Position numbers and translations under genes: made by a program. A stretch of 64,000 nucleotides of DNA from Eukaryota sp. TZLM1-RC (Eukaryota; Metamonada: BaSk clade), in contig JAUPSS010000007.1 in assembly GCA_040285825.1 (NCBI GenBank), positions 768,501-832,500 on the forward strand, written 5' to 3'. The notes under the pieces are model-generated. The model was not told where the DNA came from and made no database searches. It saw only the letters and a program-made list of their open reading frames with translations. Of the stretch, positions 62,997 through 64,000 are shown one piece after another (position 1 is the first letter of the stretch; each line of letters opens with the position of its first letter).

Positions 62997-64000
62997 ATGA
63001 AACTTCTTGTCTTACTACTACTGCTCACGGCAGTTTTCGCCCGAAGTGTTCCTTTCATTATCTACCATACCACTGTTGTCCATGGATGGCTCCTTCCTAA
63101 GCGTCACAATTCCACTGAATACGCCTATTTTGGAGATTTACAATCCATGATTGAGCACACTAATAGCACCCCCACCCCCACTACCCTCAACCCCAACCCC
63201 ACTACCCTCAACCCCAACCCCACTACCCCCAACCCCAACCCCACTACCCCCAACCCCAACCCCACTACCCCCAACCCCAACCCCACTACCCTCACTTATT
63301 ATTATTATTACTCCTCACTTACTGGTCATTTGTCCCAAACTCTTGTTGGTATTAACAATGCAGATGTTACCTTTATTAATGTTGATGTAGTGCATTCACA
63401 AGCTTCTAGACATGTTGAATTAACCAATTGTGACTTCACTGCAACTGATGTCCAATTAAACAATCTTGAAGTTAAAGTTTTTGATATAAAGAGTGGTTCT
63501 GTTTTTGAAGGTTTGTGTGTACAACTTTTAAATATTGATACTCCATCTGAAGCTCCTTTGAATACTTCCTTCAGTAAAGTAACTTTGGTTGATTCTAAAA
63601 TACTTGATTCATCTGTTTTTAGATTAATAGATTTCAATTCTAGTGCAGAAACTACTTTAACTAATTTGGTTCTCATCAATTTTTCTTCTTATTCAGGTTC
63701 ATTCATCAATGCTGATGACTCAACCTTGGATTTCACGTATGTCAAAACTTTGGTCCAGTTGATTCTGATGGAAAAGTCATTGGTGGATGTGCTAATGATG
63801 AACCACTTATTACTCTTGTTAAATCTAATGTTGATTTTGATGATGTAGTTGTTGTTGGTTTTCAATCTCAATCTATTGTTACTACTGATTCTACTATTGA
63901 TTTAGAAACTGTTCTTGTTCGTCATTCTACTGCTAACGATGGTCACTTTGAATTAACTAATTCTGACCTCAAACTAACTAATGTTGAATTTAAGAATCTT
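62997..64000 (+). CDS. Secreted beta-helix-like repeat protein, partial at window end
   Basis: ATG at 62997 opens a signal peptide ([17 protein letters not shown]). Residues about 58-100 are tandem NPNPTT units, a stalk-like spacer. Then short repeating strands occur ([55 protein letters not shown]), spaced as in right-handed parallel beta-helices and the polymorphic outer-membrane-type surface proteins of some protists. Near 63745 the frame needs a one-base correction; the second frame ([20 protein letters not shown] and on to [13 protein letters not shown]) stays open to the window end. Either a frameshift has damaged the gene or a base is missing. A family 1 LINE lies 45 bp before the ATG. 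Confidence 0.6.
63171..63291 (+). repeat. 18-bp tandem repeat coding for Asn-Pro-Asn-Pro-Thr-Thr
   Basis: About five to six units of AACCCCAACCCCACTACC, with CTC/CCC variants at one codon. In-frame unit size means that copy number can change without frameshift. Confidence 0.85.

Overview
The window is nuclear DNA from an AT-rich, compact protist genome. Four genes carry recognisable spliceosomal introns of only 28-32 nt: enolase, the XRN2/RAT1 exonuclease, a RAD6-type E2 and an SGF29-type tudor protein. The standard stop codons work throughout. A C2-domain protein and an EFCAB11-like EF-hand protein hint at a flagellated cell. The secreted beta-helix-like gene at the right edge has a six-residue Asn-Pro-Asn-Pro-Thr-Thr repeat and recalls surface-protein families that are abundant in some metamonads such as oxymonads. 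That lineage guess is weak, and I do not name an organism.

Layout. 0-4.2 kb: decayed non-LTR retrotransposon pieces. 4.5-7.7 kb: a 302-aa protein of unknown family, a hAT scrap, a RAB5IF-like membrane protein and a USE1-like SNARE. 9.8-14.1 kb: divergent enolase and XRN2. 14.8-16.7 kb: a 5'-truncated LINE and a complete miniature LTR retrotransposon (139-bp LTRs, 4-bp target duplication). 17.1-18.2 kb: C2 protein. 19.4-21.4 kb: an intact Fanzor (eukaryotic TnpB-like RNA-guided nuclease family) gene. 21.7-22.5 kb: TBC1D19-like pseudogene. 23.2-24.8 kb: TPR-DnaJ co-chaperone. 25.6-27.3 kb: nested LINEs, then RAD6. 28.6-30.6 kb: a broken second Fanzor. 33.6-34.4 kb: SGF29-like. 35-40 kb: LINE, a secreted protein, the second 302-aa paralogue and a possible third, divergent Fanzor scrap. 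41.5-49.9 kb: two Ty3/gypsy-type elements meeting in opposite orientations. 50-55 kb: nested LINE scraps, a protein kinase with a histidine-kinase-ATPase-like tail, an EFCAB11-like protein. 56-64 kb: LINEs, eIF1A, an RNaseK-like small membrane protein, a nearly complete LINE, and the beta-helix gene running off the end.

The most interesting content is mobile. Two Fanzor genes of the same family occur, one intact with its RuvC-like residues and zinc ribbon, one killed by a frameshift and a CAA-to-TAA stop; a third unrelated-looking remnant may be present. Two main families of non-LTR retrotransposons with restriction-enzyme-like endonuclease domains have left copies with visible 9-16 bp target-site duplications, including 42-bp and 102-bp insertions and LINE-in-LINE nesting. 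Host genes are mostly housekeeping: glycolysis, RNA decay, translation initiation, ubiquitin conjugation, chaperone, ER/Golgi traffic and chromatin reading. They sit close together with short 5' and 3' flanks, and retroelements fill the gaps, several within about 60-250 bp of start codons.
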